Source of the DNA: CAYOZN01 sp964408455
Lineage (GTDB): Bacteria > Planctomycetota > Phycisphaerae > UBA1845 > UTPLA1
Length of the DNA stretch: 47,930 nucleotides
Reading direction: 5' to 3'
Assembly: GCA_964408455.1 (NCBI GenBank)
Contig: CAYOZN010000033.1
Span: forward strand, 1 to 47,930
The notes below the pieces were generated by a model. That model made no database searches. It was given only the letters and a program-made list of their open reading frames with translations, and was not told the DNA's origin. Positions within the stretch are counted from its first letter, which is position 1. Every line of letters begins with the position of its first letter. Position numbers and translations under genes: made by a program. Shown piece after piece: positions 7,240 to 16,033 of the stretch.

Positions 7240-9267
7240 TTATACCCCGCCCCGGTTTCGGCCGGGTCCCCGAACCGCCCGCTCCGCTGCTGCTGCCGAT
7301 CGATCATGCCCGGGCAGGGCGCCAAAGCTGATGCAGGATGGGCGCAGCGCCGATCGGAACACGCGGATATTGGCCGGGACGAAATCCGACTCCTCCGCAT
7401 GAAAAATGTTGTCGGTCCAGCCCTGTGGATTACGGTCGACCAGCGGAAACCACGTCGATTGAATCTGCACCATGACGCGATGACCCGGCCGGAACGTATG
7501 CAGCACGTCCTGAAGCTCAAATCGCACGCGAGCCGGCACGTTCGGTTCGAACGGCTCCGGCTTATCGTAGCCGTTGCGATAGCGGCCGCGGAACACTTCG
7601 CTGCGCACCATCATCTGATAGCCGCCCATGGGCCGGTACTGCGCCGGTCGCCGGCCGCCCGCCGGCGTGGGCGATGGCGGCGGATCCTCGGCGTCCGGTG
7701 GAAAGACGTCGATCAGCTTGACGACGAAGTCGGCATCGCCCCCGCTCGTCGATACCCATAGATCGGCCACGAGCGGACCGGCCACTGTCAATTCGCTTTC
7801 CAGCTCCTCCGTCTGATACACCAGCACGTCAGGCCGCCTCGCCGCGAAGCGCTGGTCATCCACCATGTATTCCTTCGTCATTCGGATGCTGATGGCCTCG
7901 GTATACGGCACCGGCCTCGCCGGATCGCTGACATATTCGTCGAATGCACCCTCCTCTTCCGCGGGCGCTTTGAACGAAAGCGATTCCTCCGCCCGCATGA
8001 ACAGCCGATGTTCCTCCAAATGCTCCGGCGGCCAGCAATCGAACCGGCGCCAGCGATTCGCCCCCGTCTCGAACATCAGCGCCTCGGGCAGGTGCGCATC
8101 GCCCTCACCCTTGAGGTACTGCCGGAAGAACGGCATCTCGACCTGCTCGCGGTAATAGTCCGACGTCGCCGAACCGAAGTGAATATTGCCCAGGCGATCG
8201 CCGCGCGTGCGCGACCAGCCGCCATGGTTCCACGGTCCCATCACCAGCGTGTTGGTGACATCCGGATTGCGCCGCTCGATCTCACGATAGATCTTCAGCG
8301 GCCCGTACAGGTCTTCCGCGTCGAACCAGCCGCCGACCGTCAGGATCGCGGGGGCGGCGCGGTTCAGATGAGGCAGGATGTTGCGGGCCTGCCAGAATTC
8401 GTCGTAATCCGGATGCTCGGCGATCCGGTTCCAGAATTCCACTTCGCCGTGCAGATAGCGCCTGTTCACATTCGATAGGGGGCCCAGGTCCATGTAAAAC
8501 TGGTATCCGTCGGGCGTGCCGTAGTTGAAGCGGGGGCCCCAATCGGTATGCAGCCCTTCTCGTTTTCTTCCGAAAGACGCAAAGAACCCAAAGGTGTGGG
8601 GCAAAAACAGCGCGCCGTGATGATGGAAGTCGTCGAAATACCAGTCGGCGATCGGCGCCTGCGGCGAGACGGCCGCCAGGGCCGGATGGGCATCAATCAT
8701 GCCCGCGGCCGCGTAGAAGCCGGGATAGGAGATGCCCCATAGACCCAACCGCCCGTTATGGTTCGGCACATTCGCCAGCAGCCAGTCGATCGTGTCATGC
8801 GTGTCGGTGCTTTCGTCGATGTCCGTGGCGCTGCGCTTCACCGCCAGGTGCGGTCGCATGTTCTCAAACTCGCCCTCCGACATGAAGCAACCGCGCACGT
8901 CCTGCTCGACAAAAATGTACCCTTCCTGTTCGTATGCCTCGTGCGGCCCGAGCGTCTCCGGGAACTTCCCGGCGCCATAGGGCGCACAGGAGTATGGCGT
9001 GCGCTTCATGAGCATGGGATAGGACCGGCTCCGGTCGCGCGGGACATAGACGGCGGTGTAGAGCTTGACGCCATCCCGCATCGCCACCCGTGCCTCGATC
9101 TTCTCGAATCCCGCTGGCGCCGACGGGGCAAAGGAGGCAGCCGTGCACGCGGGCAGGCTCGCGAGGATCGCGAGTGCAGGCAGCCATCGCGGACGGCCAG
9201 GCCATTGCACCCCGGCCTGCCTTCGCCGGCGAATAGCGATCGCTGGTAAGGATTCGGCTGGATTCAT
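7240..9267 (-). CDS. CocE/NonD-type S15 hydrolase, lipoprotein
   Basis: A 675-residue alpha/beta hydrolase of the X-Pro dipeptidyl-peptidase/CocE family. The nucleophile is Ser180 in GLWGISYPG, the likely acid Asp316 in GGWFDAEDLYG, and the His348 base is in GPWNHGG. The C-terminal jelly-roll domain contains WVSTSGGDADFVVKL and HTFRPGHRVMVQI. The N-terminus has a twin-basic stretch, a hydrophobic segment and the lipobox LPAC (Cys41), so it should be exported and lipid-anchored. The ATG at 9267 has gggag five bases upstream; the frame above it is an artefact. About 23 residues after the usual family end look non-conserved. Substrates may be esters or peptides and cannot be fixed. Confidence 0.9.
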   Translation of the reverse strand: MNPAESLPAIAIRRRRQAGVQWPGRPRWLPALAILASLPACTAASFAPSAPAGFEKIEARVAMRDGVKLYTAVYVPRDRSRSYPMLMKRTPYSCAPYGAGKFPETLGPHEAYEQEGYIFVEQDVRGCFMSEGEFENMRPHLAVKRSATDIDESTDTHDTIDWLLANVPNHNGRLGLWGISYPGFYAAAGMIDAHPALAAVSPQAPIADWYFDDFHHHGALFLPHTFGFFASFGRKREGLHTDWGPRFNYGTPDGYQFYMDLGPLSNVNRRYLHGEVEFWNRIAEHPDYDEFWQARNILPHLNRAAPAILTVGGWFDAEDLYGPLKIYREIERRNPDVTNTLVMGPWNHGGWSRTRGDRLGNIHFGSATSDYYREQVEMPFFRQYLKGEGDAHLPEALMFETGANRWRRFDCWPPEHLEEHRLFMRAEESLSFKAPAEEEGAFDEYVSDPARPVPYTEAISIRMTKEYMVDDQRFAARRPDVLVYQTEELESELTVAGPLVADLWVSTSGGDADFVVKLIDVFPPDAEDPPPSPTPAGGRRPAQYRPMGGYQMMVRSEVFRGRYRNGYDKPEPFEPNVPARVRFELQDVLHTFRPGHRVMVQIQSTWFPLVDRNPQGWTDNIFHAEESDFVPANIRVFRSALRPSCISFGALPGHDRSAAAAERAVRGPGRNRGGV

Positions 9268-9453
9268 CAAACTCCCTTCGCTTTCCATTTCGGGTTTCCG
9301 GACGCAAACCAATGAACGTCCAATCATGCGATACGGCCATAAAGGGAGCAACCAATTTTTTTTTGAGCAAGGTGTGAGATTAATGACTCCCGGAAGTAAT
9401 TGGAGTTGAAAGCCTGGCGATTCATGCAATCAACCTGTTCGGGAGGTTCCCTT

Positions 9454-10164
9454 ATGAACGGCGGGACGTGCTGCATTCAGAGGCGATGTGCTTTTAACCG
9501 GCGGCTTTTCAATGCCGGCGGTCGCCTGAGTCTGATGGCCGGTGGATGGCTGATGGCGGTCGGCTGCACGGCACAACCGACCTTTTCGCCCGGCAGCGGC
9601 GACGAGTTCGGCACCATGACCGATGGCTCAGGCAAGACGTATCGCATCGTTCAGCAGAGCGACGACACGGTACTCGTCGAAACCGACGGCCCGGACGGTT
9701 CGGCATCGATTGTCGTCGATTCCGAGGGCCGGATCACCAGCGTAATGCGTGCGGACGGCTCGCAAATCAACCTTCAGTACCCGGGAGATGGCACGGCACT
9801 GGTGACGGGAAACGGCACGTTTGAGGGCGAAACGGTCTTCTACAGTGTCGTGGTCGACCTCCCAAACTCGGTCGCAAAGCTCCAGGTTCGAGGGCAGAGC
9901 TCGGGTGATCCATTCCTCGTCTGTCTGGCGCTCGATCTGCTGTGTGAGAATCTGGAGGAGATCATTGCGGCACTGCTTCCAGTGATTCTCGATGAGCTCA
10001 TTCGGCTGCAATTTCCCAGTTTTCCCACCAACAATGAATTTGCCGACAGTCTCATCCGAGATCAGGCCAGCAGCTACGTCGCCCCGCTGCTCAAGGAGGC
10101 GCGCGACTTCTGCGCCGGCTGGCAACTGCTGCGACTTCTCGAAATCAGCGTGTGCGATATTTAA
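9454..10164 (+). CDS. Secreted lipoprotein of unknown function
   Basis: A 236-residue protein with an Arg-rich N-terminus, a hydrophobic stretch and a candidate lipobox ending at Cys38 (LMAVGC). The mature part starts with short beta-strand repeats (for example SIVVDSEGRITSVMRADG), reminiscent of RHS/YD-like strand turns, and ends with a Leu-rich helical part with several Cys. I do not recognise a family. The ATG at 9454 follows gggagg at good distance. It is the first gene of a plus-strand cluster with a caspase-like lipoprotein 37 bases downstream, then an ECF sigma factor and kinase, suggesting one cell-surface or signalling unit. Confidence 0.65.
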   Translation: MNGGTCCIQRRCAFNRRLFNAGGRLSLMAGGWLMAVGCTAQPTFSPGSGDEFGTMTDGSGKTYRIVQQSDDTVLVETDGPDGSASIVVDSEGRITSVMRADGSQINLQYPGDGTALVTGNGTFEGETVFYSVVVDLPNSVAKLQVRGQSSGDPFLVCLALDLLCENLEEIIAALLPVILDELIRLQFPSFPTNNEFADSLIRDQASSYVAPLLKEARDFCAGWQLLRLLEISVCDI

Positions 10165-10201
10165 GAAACCTGCAAGTGAGCATGAACGGGGAGAGTGTGC
10201 C

Positions 10202-11755
10202 ATGAGACGCAAATGCGTCATTCCATTCGTGAATCGCATGCCGGAGTCGATGGCTCTGGTCCTGGTACTAGCCATCGCTCCGGCGTGCGATATCCTCGGC
10301 GGCGCAATTCCAGTCTCGCCCGAGGGCGAAGCGCTCGCGGCGCAAATGGAAGCCGCGGCCCGGCTGGCGTCGGATGCCAGCGCCGAGTTCGAAGCGCTCG
10401 CGGCGGGAGGAAGCGCCGCCGCGGTGAACGAGACGATCGCGGAGCTGGAAGCGCGGCCTGGCGTCGTCAGCGCCGGCCTTTCGAGCGACGGCTCCACCAT
10501 CGTCGTCGAGTTGGAAGACGGCGAGACGCTGTCGTTGTTCACCGATGAAAAGCATCGGTCGCAATGGCAGGCCAGCGGCGCGCCCCGCCCCGTGGTGTTC
10601 GACGAGGCGGTTGGCCCGGAGTATGTGCCGACGGTCGTGCGAGACCATGCGCAAAGCAAATCCGCGGGCACGGCACAGGACATCACGCAGGAAGACTATA
10701 TCGTCTGCGACGCCGAGGCTTATCCGCAGTCTGCAAAAGCCATCATCGTCATGAACTTTCCGCATCAATTCAACCAGTCGGTCGACAAGATCAAGGAGCC
10801 GCTGGAGCGCGCAAAGTTCAACGTCAACACGATGCGCCTTCAGACGTTTGCGGATATCAAAGCGCTTCGGAACAACCTCTCCGATTGCGGCGTTTTCTAC
10901 ATTTCCACGCACGGCGGTGTGGAAACGACGCGCGCCGGCTTCGAGGCCAACGTGCTCGCGACGGAGATCGAGTTCGCCCAGGGCCCGGCCCTGGCACAGC
11001 AGATGTCAGAACTCACGGCGATATATTCCGTGGGCGAAGTCAATGAATACATGGCAATCGTCGGCGCGGCGGGACGCGCCTACTGGGGCCTCACGCCGGC
11101 ATTCTTCAGGACCGCGACCTACAAAAACACCTTTGTTTTTGTCGATGCGTGTCAGAGCGACGCAACGGTGGCATCGGGTGGCGATCGGCTGCGGTCCGCC
11201 TTCCTCGATCGCGGCGCCGGCGCGTTTTTGGGATGGAATGATTCCATCAGCACGAAGTTCTCGAATCCGGCGACCGAAGCCATCTTCGACGGCCTGGCCC
11301 CTGTGGATCTGTCCGTCACCGGCGTCGACATCTTCACCGCGCCGACGACGCCGGCCGCCTTTGAAAGCTACGTGCCGACGGTCCAGGTCGTGCCTCCCGC
11401 GGCCGGAATCGAAATACGACTCCACATCACCGGCAGCGACCTGTTCAGCCGAACAGAGACACAATTCACAGACGAGTTTGGCGAGGCAACCTTCTCTTCC
11501 GTGCCAGGCGCGACCGCGGGGGTGACCGACACGCTGACGGCAGTAGCCGGGGGAGCCGATAACGGCGTGACCGTCGTGGCTGCGGCCAAAACCAGCAATC
11601 CGACGCTCTCAGAGGCATGCCGACTTCCATGGCAGAATGAAGAAGTGAGCATAGCCGGGCTCAATTTCGCCACGGGCCCATCGACGCACGCCGGCTTCAA
11701 TATCGTGTGCAACAATCCGGACGCGACGACCACGACCGAAGTCGTGAAGTTCTGA
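10202..11755 (+). CDS. Caspase-like (clan CD) lipoprotein
   Basis: A 517-residue exported protein. After the lipobox IAPAC (Cys29) comes an Ala-rich helix of about 60 residues, then a domain whose core reads like the caspase/gingipain fold. His237 lies in VFYISTHGG and Cys317 in TFVFVDACQS, each following a hydrophobic beta strand, with the usual spacing of about 80 residues. After FLGWND a C-terminal beta-rich segment of about 150 residues follows, possibly an Ig-like domain. The start at 10202 has ggggag upstream. It may be a surface peptidase or a signalling protein. It could be inactive, and the family call rests on the motifs alone. Confidence 0.7.
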   Translation: MRRKCVIPFVNRMPESMALVLVLAIAPACDILGGAIPVSPEGEALAAQMEAAARLASDASAEFEALAAGGSAAAVNETIAELEARPGVVSAGLSSDGSTIVVELEDGETLSLFTDEKHRSQWQASGAPRPVVFDEAVGPEYVPTVVRDHAQSKSAGTAQDITQEDYIVCDAEAYPQSAKAIIVMNFPHQFNQSVDKIKEPLERAKFNVNTMRLQTFADIKALRNNLSDCGVFYISTHGGVETTRAGFEANVLATEIEFAQGPALAQQMSELTAIYSVGEVNEYMAIVGAAGRAYWGLTPAFFRTATYKNTFVFVDACQSDATVASGGDRLRSAFLDRGAGAFLGWNDSISTKFSNPATEAIFDGLAPVDLSVTGVDIFTAPTTPAAFESYVPTVQVVPPAAGIEIRLHITGSDLFSRTETQFTDEFGEATFSSVPGATAGVTDTLTAVAGGADNGVTVVAAAKTSNPTLSEACRLPWQNEEVSIAGLNFATGPSTHAGFNIVCNNPDATTTTEVVKF

Positions 11756-11819
11756 ATGCGAACGCGTGATTCGTTCTGGCGCCGGCGTACAATAGGCAGT
11801 CTGCGGAGGACTGCCGCCG

Positions 11820-12395
11820 GTGGAAAGCACCCACGAGAGCCTGCTAATCCGCCTGCGCGACGGGGGCGACGTCGCGGCATGGCGGCGGTTCGACGAGATC
11901 TACCGCCCCATGCTCTACCGGTTCGCCCTGGCTCAGGGCCTGCAACACAGCGACGCCGAAGACGTGGTGCAGCAGAGCATGGCCGCCGTCCACCAGCACA
12001 TTGGTTCATTCGAGTATGACCCCAACCGCGGCCGCTTCAAGGGTTGGCTCCGGACGGTGGTGCTGAACAAGGTGCGGGATCTGGTGGCACGCCACCGGGA
12101 GCGGCAACCCGCCAGCGCTGAACTGCGGCGCATCGAAGGCGAAGAGACCACGCCCCAGGAGACGTTTGAACACCTCTGGATGCAGGAACACCTGTGGCAT
12201 TGCCTTCGCGAAGTCCGCGGCGAAGTCAACGAGGCCACGTATCGGGCCTTCATCATGTACGTCGTCGAGCAACGCCCGATCGAACACGTGTGCAGGGAAC
12301 TGGGGCTTGAAGCCAATCACGTTTATACCATCAAGTGGCGGCTGACGGAGAAGGTCGCCGGCAAGATGAAGGCGCTGGTCGGAGATGACGCCTGA
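11820..12395 (+). CDS. ECF-type RNA polymerase sigma factor
   Basis: A 191-residue sigma-70 family factor of the ECF type. Region 2 is visible in YRPMLYRFALAQGLQHSDAE, with DVVQQSM and FKGWLRTVVLNKVRD after it. A region-4 helix-turn-helix lies in RPIEHVCRELGLEANHVY. It would direct RNA polymerase to a regulon, probably including this cluster. The start is GTG at 11820, with ggagg upstream at a slightly long spacing. Its last 11 bases overlap the kinase gene (atgacgcctga), indicating translational coupling. The kinase carries an anti-sigma-like zinc finger, so it is the likely regulator of this factor. Confidence 0.9.
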   Translation: MESTHESLLIRLRDGGDVAAWRRFDEIYRPMLYRFALAQGLQHSDAEDVVQQSMAAVHQHIGSFEYDPNRGRFKGWLRTVVLNKVRDLVARHRERQPASAELRRIEGEETTPQETFEHLWMQEHLWHCLREVRGEVNEATYRAFIMYVVEQRPIEHVCRELGLEANHVYTIKWRLTEKVAGKMKALVGDDA

Positions 12396-15033
12396 AGAGG
12401 ACTCAATCTGCCTCAGCGAAGAAGAGCTTCTCGCCTGCCTCGCGGGCGAATGCGCCGGGGATGCAGGCGAACGGCACTCGCGCCATATCGAATCGTGTGA
12501 CACCTGCAAGGCACGGCGACGCCAATTGGAATTCCGGCACGAATCGTGGGTCAAACAGCTCCGCGACGCCGGCGCGCCGCGCGACTGGGGCGAACTGATC
12601 GACACCGCAGCGCCGGATCAATCCCGCGGCGACTGGCTTGCAGGCTATCGCATCGTTGCCGAGATCGGCCGCGGCGGTCAGAGCATTGTCTATCGGGCCG
12701 TGCAGGTTTCGACGCGCCGCGTCGTTGCCGTCAAGGTGCTTCGTGGCGGCCCCTATGCCACGCCGGTGGCACGTCGCAGGTTTGAGCGCGAAGTCGAGAT
12801 CATCGCGCGCCTGCGCCATCCAGGCATCGTGGCGGTGTTCGATTCGGGCGTCACCGCCGATGGCCATCCCTTCTGCGCGCTGGAACTGGTGGCGGGCTCT
12901 CGCGTCGATGAATATGTCCGCGGCCATCGCCTGAACGCCGAGGCCGTCGTCAGGCTCATCTGCGATGTCTGCGACGCCGTCAATCACGCCCATCAGCATG
13001 GCGTCATTCACCGGGACCTCAAGCCGTCCAACATCATCGTCGATGCCGAGGCACGGCCGCGCGTGCTGGACTTCGGACTTGCCCGAATGCAGGAGCGCGG
13101 CGACGCCACGTGCATCACTGCCGATGGATTTGTGGCCGGCACGTTGCCATACCTTTCGCCGGAGCAGGCCGCCGGGCTGCACGACGAGATTGATCTGCGA
13201 AGCGACGTCTACTCGCTGGGTGTCGTGCTGTACTACCTGCTGACCGGACGGCATCCCTATCCGGTCGATGGCCCGCCGTCCGACGCCCTGCGAAACATCG
13301 TCGAACGGCAAGCAGCGCCGTTGTTTGACATAAAACCCCGCCGCAGCATGTCCGTTCCCGCCGAATCGCTCGACCGCAACCGTCGCGATCTTCAGATTGT
13401 CGTGCAAACGGCACTGGCCAAGGACCGCGAGCGCCGGTACCAGTCTGCCGGCGAGCTGGCACGCGATCTGGGCCGTTGGCTTTCCGGCGAGGCGATCGAG
13501 GCCCGCCGCGACAGCAGCTTGTATATCTTGCGCAAGACGCTGCGGCGCCACCGGGGCAGCGTGGCCATCGCGACGGCTTTCCTGCTGCTGGTGAGCTGTT
13601 CGGCGATCACGCTGGGAGTTCTGTACCGTCGCCAGGGACATCTGCTGAAACAGGTCGAACTGGAGCGCGGTGCCGCCCGGACTGCCCAGGCCAGCGCCGA
13701 ACGCCGCTTTGCCGAGCTGCGATCCCTGGCGCGCACGTTCATCTTCGAGCTGGACCCGAAGGTGGCCGATCTGCCCGGCGCGGAGCCGCTGCGCCGGTTC
13801 ATCATCGAAAGCGGCCTGAAATACCTCGATAGCCTTGCCGAAGAGCTGCCGGCCGATGAATTGACGCTCCAGGCCGAGCTGGGGGCAGCGTATTGTCAGC
13901 TGGCCAGCGTCCTGGGCGATCCGCAGGAGTCCAATCTGGGCGATTTGAACGCCGCACTGGACTGCTATCAGCGCGGGATCCCCTTCGTTGAGCGTGTGGT
14001 GGCCCGCCAGCCGGACGGCATCGTGCCGCGACTGGGGCTGCACGCCGCCTGCCTGCGCGTCGCAGGCGTTCTGAAATCGCTCGGCCGGGAATTGGAGGCC
14101 GCCGCGTACGAACGACGGGCAAAGACCGAACTTCGCGAATTGAATGCCAGGGCGCCGAACCATCCCGGCGTGCGGCTGGCAACTATTCTGGATCAACAAT
14201 CGGAAGCCGAGCGGGCGGAACGGGCTGGGGATGCAGACACGGTCATCGGCCGGTACGAAACCCTCATTGACGAACTGCATGAGCTCGACGTTCAAACGCC
14301 GGGCGACGAACGCGTGCTCCATGCACTGGGCATGCTCGAATCCCGACTTGGCGGGCTGCATGAAGCACGCGGTCGAACCGCGCAGGCGATGGAGTGCTAC
14401 GCTCGTGGCATCGACAGCATGGCGGCTCTCGCAAGGGCTCAGCCCAACCGCGCCCGGTTCCGCCTCGACCTGTCCACTTTGTACGACAAGGCGGGTGTGG
14501 CGCTTCAACAGTTGCAGCGCAACAGCGAGGCCGCAAAGCACTTTCGAAGCGCGCTCGAACTGGCGCGATCGGTGTGTGCGGCATCGCCCGATTCGATTCC
14601 TGCGAAGGTGTACCTTCAGCGGTCGCTCTGCCGCACGGGAGAAATTCAACTGGCCGCCAGTGAGTGGGACGCCGCTTCGCGCACGTTCGACGAACACCTG
14701 CGTCTGGCACTCGATATTTCGAAGGCGCGGCCGGATTCTGCCGCCGCCGAGCGTGAAGTGGCTGTTGCCTGCTACAAGCACATGGAACTGCAAAAATCGC
14801 GGTCCCAATCCGAGGCGCTCGGCGCCAATGAGCGCTTAAGCGCGTGTCGTGAGGCGCGGCGGTGGCTCGCAGACTGCATTGCACGCTTTGAAGCAATGCG
14901 GTCCGGTGGGCGCCTTGCGGCGGCAGATTCATCGGTCCCGCAGGAACTCGCTTCCGAGCTAGCCGCCCTGGATGAGCAGATTCGGTCGTTGGAGAGTATC
15001 GCGAGCCCGCCCGCATCCTCTCTATCGCCGTGA
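12385..15033 (+). CDS. Ser/Thr protein kinase with zinc finger and TPR region
   Basis: An 882-residue membrane kinase. Residues 34-41 (HIESCDTC) give the H-x3-C-x2-C zinc motif of anti-sigma domains. The kinase domain spans about 88-365: glycine loop GRGGQSIVY at 95-103, Lys117 in VAVKVL, HRDLKPSN at 209-216, DFG at 229-231 and the APE-like LSPEQ. One membrane helix follows near 392-414. The rest is a TPR-like helical region facing outward. It overlaps the sigma gene by 11 bases. The layout suggests the finger binds the sigma factor and the kinase relays a signal sensed by the TPR part. No substrate can be named. Confidence 0.93.
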   Translation: MTPEEDSICLSEEELLACLAGECAGDAGERHSRHIESCDTCKARRRQLEFRHESWVKQLRDAGAPRDWGELIDTAAPDQSRGDWLAGYRIVAEIGRGGQSIVYRAVQVSTRRVVAVKVLRGGPYATPVARRRFEREVEIIARLRHPGIVAVFDSGVTADGHPFCALELVAGSRVDEYVRGHRLNAEAVVRLICDVCDAVNHAHQHGVIHRDLKPSNIIVDAEARPRVLDFGLARMQERGDATCITADGFVAGTLPYLSPEQAAGLHDEIDLRSDVYSLGVVLYYLLTGRHPYPVDGPPSDALRNIVERQAAPLFDIKPRRSMSVPAESLDRNRRDLQIVVQTALAKDRERRYQSAGELARDLGRWLSGEAIEARRDSSLYILRKTLRRHRGSVAIATAFLLLVSCSAITLGVLYRRQGHLLKQVELERGAARTAQASAERRFAELRSLARTFIFELDPKVADLPGAEPLRRFIIESGLKYLDSLAEELPADELTLQAELGAAYCQLASVLGDPQESNLGDLNAALDCYQRGIPFVERVVARQPDGIVPRLGLHAACLRVAGVLKSLGRELEAAAYERRAKTELRELNARAPNHPGVRLATILDQQSEAERAERAGDADTVIGRYETLIDELHELDVQTPGDERVLHALGMLESRLGGLHEARGRTAQAMECYARGIDSMAALARAQPNRARFRLDLSTLYDKAGVALQQLQRNSEAAKHFRSALELARSVCAASPDSIPAKVYLQRSLCRTGEIQLAASEWDAASRTFDEHLRLALDISKARPDSAAAEREVAVACYKHMELQKSRSQSEALGANERLSACREARRWLADCIARFEAMRSGGRLAAADSSVPQELASELAALDEQIRSLESIASPPASSLSP

Positions 15034-16033
15034 GGAAAGGGAGCCTCGCAGGCAATCAGATCGGTGCGCGCCTGCGGCTGCGCGAGACGGCCCGGGTGAT
15101 TCCGCCATCTTGTTGCTGCCGCATGGTTGACACGACCGGGGGCTGCCAATCAAACGAGGAGCGGCTGGGATCGGCAGAGACGTAAAATGCGGCGTAAACG
15201 CTTGAAACCCTCGGAACGAGAATTCTCGGACTTGCAGTCACCGCAGGTCACATCGGGCTCGAATCGACTTCTCAAATAACGCGCCACGTCAGCAGCACAA
15301 AAGCCGGCGTTGCGATGCCGCGTTGCCGATTTCGCGCGCCGTCCGCGCGTGCGAATAAATTCACACTGTGCCGTGGAAGTTTGCACACCGCCGCACACAA
15401 TTGCAGTTTTGCCGTTCCAAATTCGTCTCCGTTCCCGGTCATTGGGTATGCACACACACCCTCTGAATTGAAAAGCTGCATACGGCACAGTCTTTGGCGC
15501 CCGGCAAACTCGCCTCAACATCAGCGGTGCCCATCGTGCCGTTGAATTTGTGCGCGATTCTCGCCGTAGATCTTTCAAACACCATTGAACGGCAACAGGC
15601 CCGCGCGTAGAATGCAATCCTCTTCTCGATGCGGGGCGAGGCCTTTCAGCGCTAGGCGAATGTGCCCGTCCAAATCGGATTCCCGCCTCCGGTGCGACGC
15701 GTCCTTCAGAGGACCATTTGCCTGCACGCGATCGCAGAAGTAGACATCCGCCCGCAGCTGCTCTCGCCCGCCGTTGCCCACGGGTCTGTTCGCGTGTCCC
15801 CGCACGACCGACGGACGCACGTCGATGGATCGCCATTTCCAGTGTCCGGTGCCGCTCGAAGGACCATTCGAGTGCCCGGCTGCGTCGTCTGCCGGGAAGC
15901 GCCGGCCGGATCCGGCGAGTCGCTCATCCTTCTTTGACGTCTCCGCTTCCCGTCGAGCACACCTGAACCATGCGCGCGTCGCAGCGAAACAGCTCCGCGC
16001 CGCCCCCGCCACCTTTCCGAAAGGAGATTACTC
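15034..16033. other. One-kilobase gap without a recognisable gene
   Basis: Open frames here, including a 228-codon one on the minus strand, are Arg-rich and lack any family resemblance, so I do not call a gene. The stretch contains short palindromes such as cgagaattctcg near 15219 and mixed composition, lower in GC between about 15180 and 15640. The last 100 bases probably hold the promoter and leader of the calcium-repeat protein; a clear aaggag ribosome site ends the region. Confidence 0.45.

Noticed and set aside
12403..14808. An 801-codon minus-strand open frame over the kinase gene
   Set aside because: High GC suppresses stops on the opposite strand; the plus strand has clear kinase motifs throughout.
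15150..15836. A 228-codon minus-strand open frame in the gap before the surface protein
   Set aside because: Arg/Ser-rich with no domain, no ribosome site and no coding bias.
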